From NCBI GenBank assembly GCA_030642525.1, contig DAOWNO010000003.1, forward strand, positions 1-21,840: a stretch of 21,840 nt of DNA. The letters are read 5' to 3'. Source of the DNA: Candidatus Aegiribacteria sp. (GTDB lineage: Bacteria > Fermentibacterota > Fermentibacteria > Fermentibacterales > JCC-6). Below are positions 1 to 7,820 of the stretch, in pieces; the stretch's first letter is position 1, and every line of letters begins with the position of its first letter. Below the pieces are notes generated by a model. The model was not told where the DNA came from, ran no database searches, and saw only the letters and a list, made by a program, of their open reading frames with translations. The position numbers were made by a program, and so were the translations under genes.

Positions 1-424
1 GCTTTTTTATGCAGCGCCAGATAATTGAGAAGAAAAGTATTCCGCAGGGATAACTTCTGATATCCATCAGCAAATGAATCAGAATTCCTATCCCGGCAGC
101 CAGAAGAAAACTCGATTTCAGAAGAAACCCTGAAACTTCCAGAAGAAAAACAAACTCAACACAGTGAAACACGGGAAAAGTCCAGCTGGATGGCACATTT
201 CTGGATAAAGAGTATGTTTTCTCAAGCTGTATTTCATTCATGAAGATGCACTTAAGAAGTGCTCGAGGACCGGAAGGAAGCCCGGAGGAGATAAAGTGGG
301 TTACATGATCAACGTCCAGAAATCCTCCAAAAAGGAATATTCCCGCAGCGGCAGGAATTCCGGAAGCAGCTCCGGCAATTGCGGCAGCAGCTGTACTTGC
401 TGTAATGTGGGTTATCGCTCTCAT
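1..424 (-). CDS. Membrane-bound metal-dependent hydrolase-like protein (DUF457/YdjM-like), 3' end missing
   Basis: The reading frame is open from an ATG at 422-424 to the window edge, giving 141 residues with the C-terminus missing. The protein is hydrophobic with several likely membrane helices. Histidines and acidic residues sit where membrane-bound putative hydrolases of the DUF457/YdjM type carry theirs: ITHITAS near the start, FLDVDH at residues 35-39 (a DxDH motif), FHCVEF in the middle and IHLLMD near residue 119. In that family such residues are thought to bind metal, and the biological role is poorly known. Start choice: this is the first ATG after the candidate promoter at 463-491, and only a weak AGGTAG-type ribosome site precedes it. 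The gene is divergent from the aminotransferase at 525. Assignment rests on motif pattern only. Confidence 0.6.
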   Translation of the reverse strand, partial: MRAITHITASTAAAAIAGAASGIPAAAGIFLFGGFLDVDHVTHFISSGLPSGPRALLKCIFMNEIQLEKTYSLSRNVPSSWTFPVFHCVEFVFLLEVSGFLLKSSFLLAAGIGILIHLLMDIRSYPCGILFFSIIWRCIKK

Positions 425-462
425 CTACCTATTCTAATCAAACGGGTGCTGACTGAACAGGA

Positions 463-491
463 ATTATATAGTAGAATATTGTTGATATCGA
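463..491 (-). promoter_or_regulatory. Candidate sigma70-type promoter for the DUF457-like gene
   Basis: On the minus strand a perfect TATAAT (463-468) lies 17 nt from TCGATA (486-491), which matches four of six -35 consensus bases. The predicted start of transcription is near 456, about 32 nt before the ATG at 424. The region is AT-rich, so a chance match is possible. Confidence 0.4.
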
Positions 492-524
492 GTAAATACC
501 AATTCTGTAATGAAAGGAACATAA

Positions 525-1673
525 ATGCCCGTACCATTCCTTGACCTGAAAACCCAGTACAACCAGATAAAGGATCAGATCAAACCGGAGCTTGAAGAAG
601 TACTTGATACCTGTTACTATGTTCTCGGACCGAAAGTAGCAGCTTTCGAAGAATCATTCGCGAAAATAGCCAGGACAAAACACTGTATTGCCGTATCAAG
701 CGGCACAGCTGCTATACATCTCATGATCTGGGCTTCCGATCTGGAGTCTGGCAGCGGTATCATTGTTCCTCCCAATACATTCACAGCATCTGCAGAAGGT
801 ATAGTGCTTGCGGGACACGTTCCGGTTTTCGTTGATGTCGATAAACAGACATTCAACCTGTCGCCTTTGAAGGTTGAAGAGTTCCTTGAGGGATGCTCCG
901 ACACTGGGAGCCCGATAGATCCGAAAACCGGAGTCAGGATTAAAGGTATCCTCGCGGTAGACCTTTACGGGCAACCAGCCAATTTTAAGGAACTTGAAAA
1001 AATCACGGAAAAATACGATCTTCATCTTTTTGAGGATGCCTGCCAGAGTGTCAATGCTTCCATAGCCGGAAGACCGGCGGGAAGTTTCGGAACAGCGGCT
1101 GCTTTCAGCTTCTACCCCGGAAAGAACCTGGGAGCATACGGTGAGGGCGGCGCGGTTACCACGAATTCCGATAAGCTGGCCACTAAAGTAAGACAGCTTC
1201 GTGATCATGGTTCCACCGAGAAATATCATTACGATTTCATCGGACATAATTACAGGATGTCCGCTTTTCAGGGAGCTGTTCTTGGCGTGAAATCCAGATA
1301 CATCTCACAATGGAATGATAACAGAATCAGAGCAGCTGCACGGTATGAAGAACTCCTGAGCGATCTGCCTGTTGAACTTCCAGTCAGAGAAGAAGATGTA
1401 AGGCATGTATACCATCTATACACGATTCATACTCCAGAGCGTGATAATCTGAGAAACCACATGAATGGACAAGGTGTCGCATCAGGACTTCATTATCCTT
1501 TCCCGCTGCACACTCAGAAGGCATACGCTTATCTTGGGTATAAAGAGGGAGAATTCCCTGTTGCTGAATACAACAGTTCCAATAACCTTACTCTTCCAAT
1601 GTTCCCGGATATCAGCGCTGAACAGCAGGAACTCGTTGCGGAAGCAGTGAAATCATTTTTCAGAAAGGGATGA
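525..1673 (+). CDS. DegT/DnrJ/EryC1/StrS-family PLP-dependent sugar aminotransferase
   Basis: This 382-residue protein has the full length of the DegT/DnrJ/EryC1/StrS family, which transfers an amino group to keto-sugars linked to nucleotides. The N-terminus MPVPFLDLKTQY is typical. SSGTAAIHL (59-66) belongs to the phosphate-binding part, EDACQS around 170-175 supplies the Asp that contacts the pyridine nitrogen, and SFYPGKNLGAYGEGG carries the Schiff-base lysine, Lys200. The start is ATG at 525 with GAAAGGA just upstream. The next gene begins 1 nt after this stop and encodes a phosphoglycosyl transferase, so the pair most likely makes an amino-sugar for a surface polysaccharide or glycoprotein. 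The exact sugar cannot be told from sequence alone. A weak promoter-like pair (TTGATA at 482, TGTAAT at 506) precedes it. Confidence 0.93.
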   Translation: MPVPFLDLKTQYNQIKDQIKPELEEVLDTCYYVLGPKVAAFEESFAKIARTKHCIAVSSGTAAIHLMIWASDLESGSGIIVPPNTFTASAEGIVLAGHVPVFVDVDKQTFNLSPLKVEEFLEGCSDTGSPIDPKTGVRIKGILAVDLYGQPANFKELEKITEKYDLHLFEDACQSVNASIAGRPAGSFGTAAAFSFYPGKNLGAYGEGGAVTTNSDKLATKVRQLRDHGSTEKYHYDFIGHNYRMSAFQGAVLGVKSRYISQWNDNRIRAAARYEELLSDLPVELPVREEDVRHVYHLYTIHTPERDNLRNHMNGQGVASGLHYPFPLHTQKAYAYLGYKEGEFPVAEYNSSNNLTLPMFPDISAEQQELVAEAVKSFFRKG

Positions 1674-1674
1674 T

Positions 1675-3129
1675 TTGCCGTTCAAGCTAGGTTTTCGAAT
1701 CAACCGGCTGTATTTCCTGGCACTGCTTGTCAGCGATTTCACCGTGCTCGCGGTATCGATACTTCTTGCGGTACTGATTCGTTTCGGTTCACTGAATACT
1801 TCCGCAGTTCCATTTACAGCCATGACCGGAACCTGGATTTTCTTCGCCATAACAGAACTGCTGTTCATGATGGTGGAAAACCTCTATACCGTCCGGACAA
1901 CAGTAAACCGGATAATGCATATTTTCAGAACTACCAGATTGATTATCATTTTATCAATGCTGTATATAGTAGCACTCTTCATGATTCACTTTCCGTCGAA
2001 CATCTTTCTGAGCAGCAGGATTTCAGTCCTCCTGTTTATCGGATTCTGGCTGATACTGACTATTTCCATGCGAATATTTGTAATCCCTTACATCTTTCCG
2101 ATTCTTCTTCGGGTGTTGCGATTCCGAACCAGCTCTATTGTCTTGTTCGGACCGCTTGATGTTACGGTTAAAATACGTTCACTTCTGCTTAAATCACCTG
2201 TTTTCCGTAAAATTCTCAAGCTGAGGATTTACAAACATTCTCTTCCTGACAATCCTGCTGAACGATTGACGGTATGCATGGAAACCATGAAGGAAGACAG
2301 TTCAACGGAATTAGTCATGGTCTTTGAAAATGAGGATTTTGATTTTATGGCCAAGTTCTGCCTTCATGCAAAAAATGCGGGAATTCCATTCTCAATCTAC
2401 TCAAAGAGGATACCCGAACTTGGTTATTTCGATCCATGGACATCATTTGGAAACTATGGCGCGCTTTCGTTTTTTTCCAAGGAGTGGTCAAAAACCGCTG
2501 AAAGGATATGGAGAATAGTTGATATACTTTTATCAATTTCAGGCTTGATTCTGTTAACACCGGTCATCATCGCCATATCATTGACTGTAGCGATTACCAG
2601 TCCCGGGGGAGTGCTTTTCAAACAGAAAAGAATCGGAAGGAATAAAACCCCATTCATATTCCTTAAATTCAGATCCATGCTGGTCGATGCTGAAAACAGG
2701 GAAGAATCCCATAAAGAGTACTTCAGGAAATATGTCAACGGTAATGCTGCGAAGAAAACTAAGAATGGTGAGGTTTTCAAGGAGGTCAGTTCTCATTCTG
2801 TAACAACTGTTGGAAGGATTATCAGAAAGACCTCTATGGATGAACTTCCACAGATATTCAATGTTCTCAGAGGGAATATGAGCATAGTCGGACCACGCCC
2901 ATGCATAAATTACGAGTTGGAACATTACAACAACGACTGGCTCCAGAAGCGATTTACAGTGAAACCCGGGCTAACCGGTATCTGGCAGGTTTACGCCAGA
3001 AGCAGACTGGCATTTGAAAAGTCTCAGTTTCTTGACTTTATTTATGTGATTTCCAGGTCGGACGGGATGAATATCAGGCTTATTCTAAAGACCTTTCCTG
3101 TTATGTTCTTCAGTAAAGGAGGAATCTAA
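1675..3129 (+). CDS. Membrane phosphoglycosyl transferase (WbaP/WcaJ-like bacterial sugar transferase)
   Basis: This 484-residue enzyme should start glycan assembly by moving a sugar-1-phosphate from a nucleotide sugar onto undecaprenyl phosphate at the inner membrane. Residues about 10-145 hold four or so membrane helices, then comes a soluble domain (about 150-265), a re-entrant or membrane segment (about 280-305) and the catalytic domain. Catalytic-domain motifs are KFRSM (331-335), DELPQ (389-393, containing the Asp-Glu pair needed for catalysis in this family), GPRP (406-409) and KPGLTGIWQV (430-439). The start is TTG at 1675, preceded by AAAGGGA inside the end of the upstream gene, so translation is probably coupled to the aminotransferase. 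A second enzyme of the same family lies at 6278-7717. The sugar it transfers is unknown. Confidence 0.92.
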   Translation: MPFKLGFRINRLYFLALLVSDFTVLAVSILLAVLIRFGSLNTSAVPFTAMTGTWIFFAITELLFMMVENLYTVRTTVNRIMHIFRTTRLIIILSMLYIVALFMIHFPSNIFLSSRISVLLFIGFWLILTISMRIFVIPYIFPILLRVLRFRTSSIVLFGPLDVTVKIRSLLLKSPVFRKILKLRIYKHSLPDNPAERLTVCMETMKEDSSTELVMVFENEDFDFMAKFCLHAKNAGIPFSIYSKRIPELGYFDPWTSFGNYGALSFFSKEWSKTAERIWRIVDILLSISGLILLTPVIIAISLTVAITSPGGVLFKQKRIGRNKTPFIFLKFRSMLVDAENREESHKEYFRKYVNGNAAKKTKNGEVFKEVSSHSVTTVGRIIRKTSMDELPQIFNVLRGNMSIVGPRPCINYELEHYNNDWLQKRFTVKPGLTGIWQVYARSRLAFEKSQFLDFIYVISRSDGMNIRLILKTFPVMFFSKGGI

Positions 3130-3144
3130 CCTGAAAGAACAGGT

Positions 3145-3242
3145 TAGACATAATGGTTGGACCACCCTTCTTGTACGGTTATCGTTTAGAGACTACTAAC
3201 GATATATAACCGTCTGGTTGTGTGGTCCAACCATTATGTCTA
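3145..3242. mobile_element. 94-bp palindromic element flanked by TA (MITE-like), or long hairpin between convergent genes
   Basis: Positions 3145-3165 and 3222-3242 are perfect 21-bp inverted repeats. The inside continues the symmetry imperfectly: ACGGTTAT near 3175 pairs with ATAACCGT near 3206, and a CGTTTAG/CTAACG pair follows. Almost the whole stretch can therefore fold into one hairpin. If the outer TA on each side is counted as a target duplication, the element is 94 bp (3147-3240) beginning GACATAATGG, as expected for a miniature element of the IS630/Tc1-mariner kind, which inserts at TA. There is no run of T after the stem, which argues against a simple terminator, although it could still end transcription of both convergent genes. 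The stop codon of the minus-strand gene lies in its right edge. Confidence 0.6.
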
Positions 3243-3626
3243 GTCAGAATCCCTGAAAACACGTGTGTGATTCAGAACCCAGTCCGCAATAACTGCGTCA
3301 TCATCAATTTCAGATAATTGTTCAAACATCAGGACCATATCACTTCTCTGAAAGACGAGAGTGGCTTCCTCAATTTTAACACTGATGCCACATATACCCC
3401 AGCCTTCAATAATACTATCGGTAACTGAGTAGAAAATTCCGCCGTAATGCTTAAGAAGTGAATCACCCTGAGCCAGGGAACCCGATATGCTGATAACGAT
3501 CATAGTGTCCTGCAATTCGACATATAGAGCTGGAACGCCAATTGATCGAAGGTCTTCGGCAAGTTCTCCAAATGAGACAGATACGAGAAATGCAGTCACG
3601 AGCAAACTTTTCAACAGGAATCCCAT
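3240..3626 (-). CDS. Small secreted hypothetical protein
   Basis: The preferred start is the ATG at 3624-3626, giving 128 residues that open with a clear signal peptide (MGFLLKSLLVTAFLVSVSFG). The frame is open further upstream to 3737, but those extra 37 residues are basic and Cys-containing and would put the signal peptide in the middle of the protein. The mature part, about 108 residues, has two cysteine-poor hydrophobic strands and an acidic C-terminus, and I recognise no family. The TAG stop lies in the right end of the palindrome at 3145-3242, so insertion of that element may have set the present C-terminus. A candidate promoter sits at 3631-3659. It is divergent from another small secreted protein at 3804. 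Confidence 0.55.
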   Translation of the reverse strand: MGFLLKSLLVTAFLVSVSFGELAEDLRSIGVPALYVELQDTMIVISISGSLAQGDSLLKHYGGIFYSVTDSIIEGWGICGISVKIEEATLVFQRSDMVLMFEQLSEIDDDAVIADWVLNHTRVFRDSD

Positions 3627-3630
3627 CTTC

Positions 3631-3659
3631 AGTAGACATCCAAAATAACACTGTGTAAA
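3631..3659 (-). promoter_or_regulatory. Weak candidate promoter with little or no leader
   Basis: On the minus strand TTTACA (3654-3659) and TCTACT (3631-3636) are 17 nt apart. The predicted start of transcription falls within a few bases of the ATG at 3626, which would leave almost no 5' leader. The -10 matches the consensus at only four positions. Confidence 0.25.
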
Positions 3660-3768
3660 CCTACAACGATGAATGCCGTTGGAAAACCCCTTATCCATTC
3701 GCAATGGTTTACCTCTTCTCATATTGAACGAAATCATGATTGTTTTTCAGTTCATTCTGAACAGGTCA

Positions 3769-3797
3769 TTGAAACTGCCGGACAGAATCTCTATATT
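3769..3797 (+). promoter_or_regulatory. Candidate promoter giving a leaderless mRNA
   Basis: TTGAAA (3769-3774) and TATATT (3792-3797) have the ideal 17-nt spacing. The expected first transcribed base is 3804, the A of the ATG of the secreted protein gene, and no ribosome binding site is visible before that ATG. Together these suggest leaderless translation. Confidence 0.4.
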
Positions 3798-3803
3798 TGT
3801 GTT

Positions 3804-4295
3804 ATGATGAAATGGTTATCAGTTATTCTCTACATATCAATATCAGCTTTGCTCATATCAGTCGGGTCTGCGCAGGAGTACCAGTTGAGTGATTCCTGTC
3901 TCGATGTTATTGTGAACTTTGACAGAGAGATGGCGGGCCTGCTTGACGCATATCTCGAAGCTGTTCCGGAGTGCCCGATCACCCCTGAAACACCAGTCAG
4001 GGTCTGGGTTCTTGATGTTGCATGGCTCAGAGCCAGCGCTGCATTGGACATCGCTGAAACACTGGATATCAACTCAATCAGCACTGATAATCTCTCGGAA
4101 GCCTGGGCAGACTATCTCTATTCTTCGCAACAATATCTGAATATCTTTAGAATCATTCAAAAAAACTGTCACGAAGATATTCTGCCTGAAAGTCACCTGT
4201 GTATTGAACTTGAAAATCAGCTTCTTGAATATGACTCCCTCTGGAGTCTGAAAGAAGCAGTGTTTTTTGAACTACTTGCAGAAGAGGAAATATGA
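3804..4295 (+). CDS. Small secreted hypothetical protein upstream of pdxS
   Basis: The start is placed at ATG 3804 (a second ATG follows at 3807), giving about 163 residues with a signal peptide (MMKWLSVILYISISALLISVGSA) cleaved before QEYQ. The frame is open back to 3669, but those residues precede the signal peptide and have no ribosome site. The mature protein is acidic and helical in appearance, with four cysteines (SCLDV, PECPI, KNCHE, HLCIE) that could form two disulfides in the periplasm. I recognise no family. Its stop overlaps the pdxS start by 4 nt (ATGA), so the two genes are cotranscribed and translation is probably coupled. A functional link with vitamin B6 synthesis is not implied by anything in the protein. 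Confidence 0.6.
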   Translation: MMKWLSVILYISISALLISVGSAQEYQLSDSCLDVIVNFDREMAGLLDAYLEAVPECPITPETPVRVWVLDVAWLRASAALDIAETLDINSISTDNLSEAWADYLYSSQQYLNIFRIIQKNCHEDILPESHLCIELENQLLEYDSLWSLKEAVFFELLAEEEI

Positions 4296-5188
4296 TGAAT
4301 AAGACAAGAACCGAAGGAACCTGGGAAGCAAAGGCAGGACTTGCCCGTATGCTCAAAGGCGGCGTGATTATGGATGTCGTTACTCCGGAACAGGCCGAAC
4401 TTGCACAGACTGCCGGAGCTGTCGCCGTAATGGCACTTGAGAGGGTCCCTGCTGACATCCGCTCTCAGGGCGGAGTAGCACGCATGTCCGATCCGGACAT
4501 GATAAAGGGTATTCAGCAGATTGTTGATATTCCGGTAATGGCAAAATGCAGAATAGGCCATTTTGTTGAAGCTCAAATCCTTGAAGCGATGAATATTGAC
4601 TATATTGATGAATCGGAAGTACTTACACCTGCTGATGAAAATAATCACGTTTACAAATTCGATTTCAAGATACCATTTGTCTGCGGAGCCACAAATCTTG
4701 GTGAAGCTCTCAGGAGAATTGGCGAGGGTGCCGCTATGATCCGGACCAAGGGTGAAGCGGGGACAGGAAATGTCGTGGAAGCCGTCAGACATGCAAGATC
4801 CGTTCTCGGATCAATAAGGAAGCTGAAGGTTACTCCTCCCGAGGAACTTATGACAATAGCAAAAGAGATGGGTGCTCCCTATGATCTTGTGAAATATGTT
4901 CATGAGAATGGTTGTCTGCCTGTTGTCAATTTCGCAGCGGGAGGTATTGCCACTCCTGCAGACGCGGCATTAATGATGCAGCTCGGAATGGACGGCGTTT
5001 TTGTAGGCAGCGGTATCTTTAAAAGCGGCAATCCGGAGAAACGCGCAAGGGCTATCGTTGAAGCCGTAAGCAGGTTCAATGACCCTGCAATACTGGCTGA
5101 AGTTTCTGGAAACCTGGGGGAAGCAATGGTCGGCATCAACATCTCCACCCTTCCCGATGAAGAACGTATGGCTGACAGGGGCTGGTAG
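4292..5188 (+). CDS. pdxS: Pyridoxal 5'-phosphate synthase, lyase subunit PdxS
   Basis: PdxS is the synthase half of the deoxyxylulose-5-phosphate-independent vitamin B6 pathway. It joins ribose 5-phosphate, glyceraldehyde 3-phosphate and ammonia into PLP, with ammonia supplied by PdxT. The 298-residue sequence is diagnostic across its length: MLKGGVIMDVVTPEQA, ALERVPADIR, VMAKCRIGH and RTKGEAGTGN. The catalytic residues are present: Asp28, Lys85 and Lys153 correspond to Asp24, Lys81 and Lys149 of the Bacillus enzyme. The start is ATG 4292 (or 4295) behind AGAGGAAAT. It overlaps the upstream secreted-protein gene by 4 nt and is followed after 5 nt by pdxT. The enzyme normally forms a dodecamer decorated with PdxT. 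Confidence 0.98.
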   Translation: MMNKTRTEGTWEAKAGLARMLKGGVIMDVVTPEQAELAQTAGAVAVMALERVPADIRSQGGVARMSDPDMIKGIQQIVDIPVMAKCRIGHFVEAQILEAMNIDYIDESEVLTPADENNHVYKFDFKIPFVCGATNLGEALRRIGEGAAMIRTKGEAGTGNVVEAVRHARSVLGSIRKLKVTPPEELMTIAKEMGAPYDLVKYVHENGCLPVVNFAAGGIATPADAALMMQLGMDGVFVGSGIFKSGNPEKRARAIVEAVSRFNDPAILAEVSGNLGEAMVGINISTLPDEERMADRGW

Positions 5189-5193
5189 ACCAA

Positions 5194-5790
5194 GTGCAAT
5201 CAGTCGGTGTACTCGCGCTTCAGGGTGGTGTAGCAGAACACGCAACAATTCTCAGAGAACTCAACTTCAACGTAATTGAAATCAGAACGCCTGATATACT
5301 GGATTCAATTTCAGCGTTATTCCTTCCAGGAGGAGAATCAACAACTCTTCTTTTCCTCATGAACAGATGGGGGCTTACCGAACCAATTAAAAGAATGGGT
5401 GAGAATGGTTTTCCGATTTTCGGTACATGCGCCGGTGCGGTGCTGCTTTCATCGCACATCAGTGAAATGGAACATGAAATCAAACAGGAGAGTCTGCGCC
5501 TTGCTGATGTGAAAGCGATTCGCAATTATTTCGGCAGACAAACCGGGAGTTTCATAGAAGACATCTCCATTCAGGGGCTTGAAGACACTTTCAGAGGAGT
5601 CTTCATAAGAGCTCCGCTTCTTCAGCCACTCTCAGAGAAAGTTGATATTCTCAGCAGCGTGGATGATGGTCCTGTACTTGTCAGACAGGATAATCTGTGG
5701 CTCTCATCATTTCATCCTGAGCTCACTTCCGATAACAGACTTCACAGACTTTTCCTTGAGAGATCAGGTCTGCTCAGCAGGGAGGAATAA
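5194..5790 (+). CDS. pdxT: Pyridoxal 5'-phosphate synthase, glutaminase subunit PdxT
   Basis: PdxT hydrolyses glutamine and channels ammonia to PdxS. The 198-residue protein is a class I glutamine amidotransferase-like glutaminase with the complete triad: Cys79 in FGTCAGAVLL, and His174 and Glu176 in SSFHPELTSD. The N-terminus VGVLALQGGVAEH and the oxyanion motif LPGGEST (44-50) are also typical. The start is GTG at 5194, chosen because it gives the family's normal N-terminus; the ribosome site is weak, consistent with coupling to pdxS 5 nt upstream. Its TAA stop shares one base with the ATG of the zinc-ribbon gene. Confidence 0.97.
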   Translation: MQSVGVLALQGGVAEHATILRELNFNVIEIRTPDILDSISALFLPGGESTTLLFLMNRWGLTEPIKRMGENGFPIFGTCAGAVLLSSHISEMEHEIKQESLRLADVKAIRNYFGRQTGSFIEDISIQGLEDTFRGVFIRAPLLQPLSEKVDILSSVDDGPVLVRQDNLWLSSFHPELTSDNRLHRLFLERSGLLSREE

Positions 5791-6197
5791 TGCCCATATA
5801 CGAATATCTTTGCAAGCAATGTAATACGATTTTCCAGTTCCTTGTCAGGCACCCTTCTAAAGATACTCTGCCGGTATGCCCAAAATGCGATAATAAAAAC
5901 ATGGAGCGGGTCATGAGTTCCTTCTCCCTTGGACGCGGTCATTCTTCAACAGGCGATGGGCTGGAGGATGATCCTTCATTTGCCGGACTTGATGAAGAAG
6001 ATCCGAAAGCAATGGCGAGAGCAATCCGCCGAATGGCTGATGAGCTTGGGGAAGATCTCGGTTCCGAAGTCAGTGAAGCACTGTCCAGATTGGAAGCCGG
6101 AGAAGATCCGGAAAAGATCGAACGGGATCTTGAGGAATCAGGATTTGGAATGGACGATTCTGCTCCATCACATGACGGTGGACTCTACGAAGCTTAA
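5790..6197 (+). CDS. FmdB-type zinc-ribbon protein
   Basis: The first 45 or so residues form the FmdB/CxxC_CxxC_SSSS putative regulatory zinc ribbon: MPIYEYLCKQC, with Cys8, Cys11, Cys30 and Cys33 as metal ligands, ending in MSSFSLGRG. The remaining 90 residues are strongly acidic with repeated EDP/EED runs and are not part of the family's conserved core. At 135 residues it is longer than most members. The start is ATG 5790, overlapping the pdxT stop (TAATG) behind a strong GGGAGGAAT. Members often sit beside unrelated genes and their role is not established. A decayed copy of its C-terminal half lies at 17855-17980. Confidence 0.85.
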   Translation: MPIYEYLCKQCNTIFQFLVRHPSKDTLPVCPKCDNKNMERVMSSFSLGRGHSSTGDGLEDDPSFAGLDEEDPKAMARAIRRMADELGEDLGSEVSEALSRLEAGEDPEKIERDLEESGFGMDDSAPSHDGGLYEA

Positions 6198-6223
6198 CCT
6201 CCTGTATCTGGAATTCAGTTAAT

Positions 6224-6241
6224 TAAGCTGTGCCCAGCTTA
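6224..6241. terminator. Short hairpin between convergent genes
   Basis: TAAGCTG (6224-6230), a 4-nt loop and CAGCTTA (6235-6241) form a perfect 7-bp stem between the end of the zinc-ribbon gene and the end of the minus-strand sugar transferase. The position suits a bidirectional terminator, but no T-run follows on either strand. Confidence 0.35.
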
Positions 6242-6277
6242 GAGTTAGAGGATTAGTTAAGTAAGTTATGCCCGGCG

Positions 6278-7717
6278 TTAGTAAGCGCCTTCTTTGGAAA
6301 ATATTGCGGGAATCGTCAGTATGAGAATGGAAAGATCCATCCAGATAGACCAGTTATCAACATAATACAGATCGAGCTTCACCATTTCACTGAACCCGAG
6401 CCCACTTCTGCCTGAAACCTGCCAGACACCTGTAATTCCAGGTACGGTTTCCAGCCGTTTCAGATGACGTTCAGAGTATTCTTCAACTTCTTCAGGCAAC
6501 GGCGGCCTTGGCCCTGCCAGGCTCATGTCTCCTGTGATGACATTAAGCAGCTGCGGCAGCTCATCTATGCTCCATTTCCTGATGAATCGGCCTACTCTCG
6601 TGACTCTGGGATCGTCTCTGATCTTGAAGAGAAGACCTCCAGCTTCGTTGGCTTCTTTCAATTTATCCCTTCTCTGATGAGCACCAACCTTCATGGACCT
6701 GAATTTGAACATTCTGAACTTTCTATTCATTCTTCCAAGACGTGTCTGGGTATAGAAAACAGGTAAACCTGTATCGATCATAATGAACGTAGCTGTCAGA
6801 AATCCCAGGGGAAGCAGGAGAAGTATCAGCGGAACCGTTATTATCAGATCAATTATCCTTTTAAGTAATATCCGGCTTCCGCTCAACGGTGATGGAACAG
6901 ACTCAATCATGATCGTACCGCCCATGTGCACAACTCTTGTAGTAAGACTGACCAGAGTGAATACATCGGCTACAAGCTTATACGGAATTCCTTCCTGTTC
7001 ACAATCGTAGATCAGTGAAGCCATGTTCTGCCGTGACAGTTCCGGGTCCGCCACGATCAGTTCCATAACTCTGTTCTCCCGCATCCATTCAAACATCCCG
7101 CCGGATGATTCGAATGTTTTTACAACGCTTTCAGCAGATATATTTCCCCCTCTGTCAGTAAGTACAAATCCTGCTATTTCATATGGAACCAGGGCTCTTT
7201 TCTCCATGAACTCAGCCAGTTCGAAAGCAAGTGACCCTGAGCCATAGACCGCTACTCTTATGCCTTTTCCGCGACTGAGAGCAAACCTGCGAGCCATGCG
7301 GTGAAAAAAAACATGCCAGATGGATATCGCAATAGAAGTTGCCGGAAATGCGAAAAGCAGTACAAATCTCGAGAAGAGTAACTGCCTTGTGGCAAAAGTG
7401 AAAGCAAAAGTGATGATCACAGCCATGAATGATGAACGCAGAATCCAGGCCAGTTCTTCTACCTTAGCGAGCCCGTATTCCCTTCTGTAAACCCCGAATG
7501 CCTGAAGCATGATGATTTCAATGACTCCCATGACTGTTCCGGAGATTACATAGTGCCATAGACCAAGCCTGAAATCATCGGAAACTCTCAACAGATCTTG
7601 AAAGATATCTGAGAGGATGAAATGACGGAGCCAGTACCCGAGAAGGAAAACACCTATAACCAGCAGAAAATCCCCTAAAGGTAGTAGAAAAGATGACAAT
7701 ATTTTTCGCTGTTTCAA
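6278..7717 (-). CDS. Membrane phosphoglycosyl transferase (WcaJ/WbaP-like undecaprenyl-phosphate sugar transferase)
   Basis: This 479-residue protein has the standard architecture of a large phosphoglycosyl transferase. Four or five membrane helices lie at about 8-135, then a Rossmann-like domain beginning VAVYGSGSLA (155-164), a membrane segment (about 283-315) and the catalytic domain. Motifs are KFRSM (338-342), DELPQ (385-389), GPRP (402-405) and VPGITGVWQVSGRSG (425-439). It should attach the first sugar phosphate of a surface glycan to undecaprenyl phosphate. The start is TTG at 7717, preceded by a very strong AGGAGGAAGGAG. It is the last gene of the long minus-strand run and faces the FmdB-type gene. 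It is clearly diverged from the family member at 1675-3129, so the two probably serve different glycans or sugars. Confidence 0.93.
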   Translation of the reverse strand: MKQRKILSSFLLPLGDFLLVIGVFLLGYWLRHFILSDIFQDLLRVSDDFRLGLWHYVISGTVMGVIEIIMLQAFGVYRREYGLAKVEELAWILRSSFMAVIITFAFTFATRQLLFSRFVLLFAFPATSIAISIWHVFFHRMARRFALSRGKGIRVAVYGSGSLAFELAEFMEKRALVPYEIAGFVLTDRGGNISAESVVKTFESSGGMFEWMRENRVMELIVADPELSRQNMASLIYDCEQEGIPYKLVADVFTLVSLTTRVVHMGGTIMIESVPSPLSGSRILLKRIIDLIITVPLILLLLPLGFLTATFIMIDTGLPVFYTQTRLGRMNRKFRMFKFRSMKVGAHQRRDKLKEANEAGGLLFKIRDDPRVTRVGRFIRKWSIDELPQLLNVITGDMSLAGPRPPLPEEVEEYSERHLKRLETVPGITGVWQVSGRSGLGFSEMVKLDLYYVDNWSIWMDLSILILTIPAIFSKEGAY

Positions 7718-7820
7718 GCTTCTCCTTCCTCCTTATTAAAACATCTGAACAATATTACACTGAAAAATCTAATCATACTGTGCCTGTGGAACCAGAGAAC
7801 ATTTCGGCAGGTTACTTACC

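Noticed and set aside
296..544. 82-codon plus-strand frame before the aminotransferase gene
   Set aside because: It is Ser/Gly/Cys-rich low-complexity sequence opposite the DUF457-like gene, whose minus-strand frame has coherent membrane-protein motifs.
3627..3737. N-terminal extension of the secreted protein at 3240-3626
   Set aside because: It would place the signal peptide inside the protein.
3669..3803. N-terminal extension of the secreted protein at 3804-4295
   Set aside because: It precedes the signal peptide, has no ribosome site and lies across the candidate promoter.
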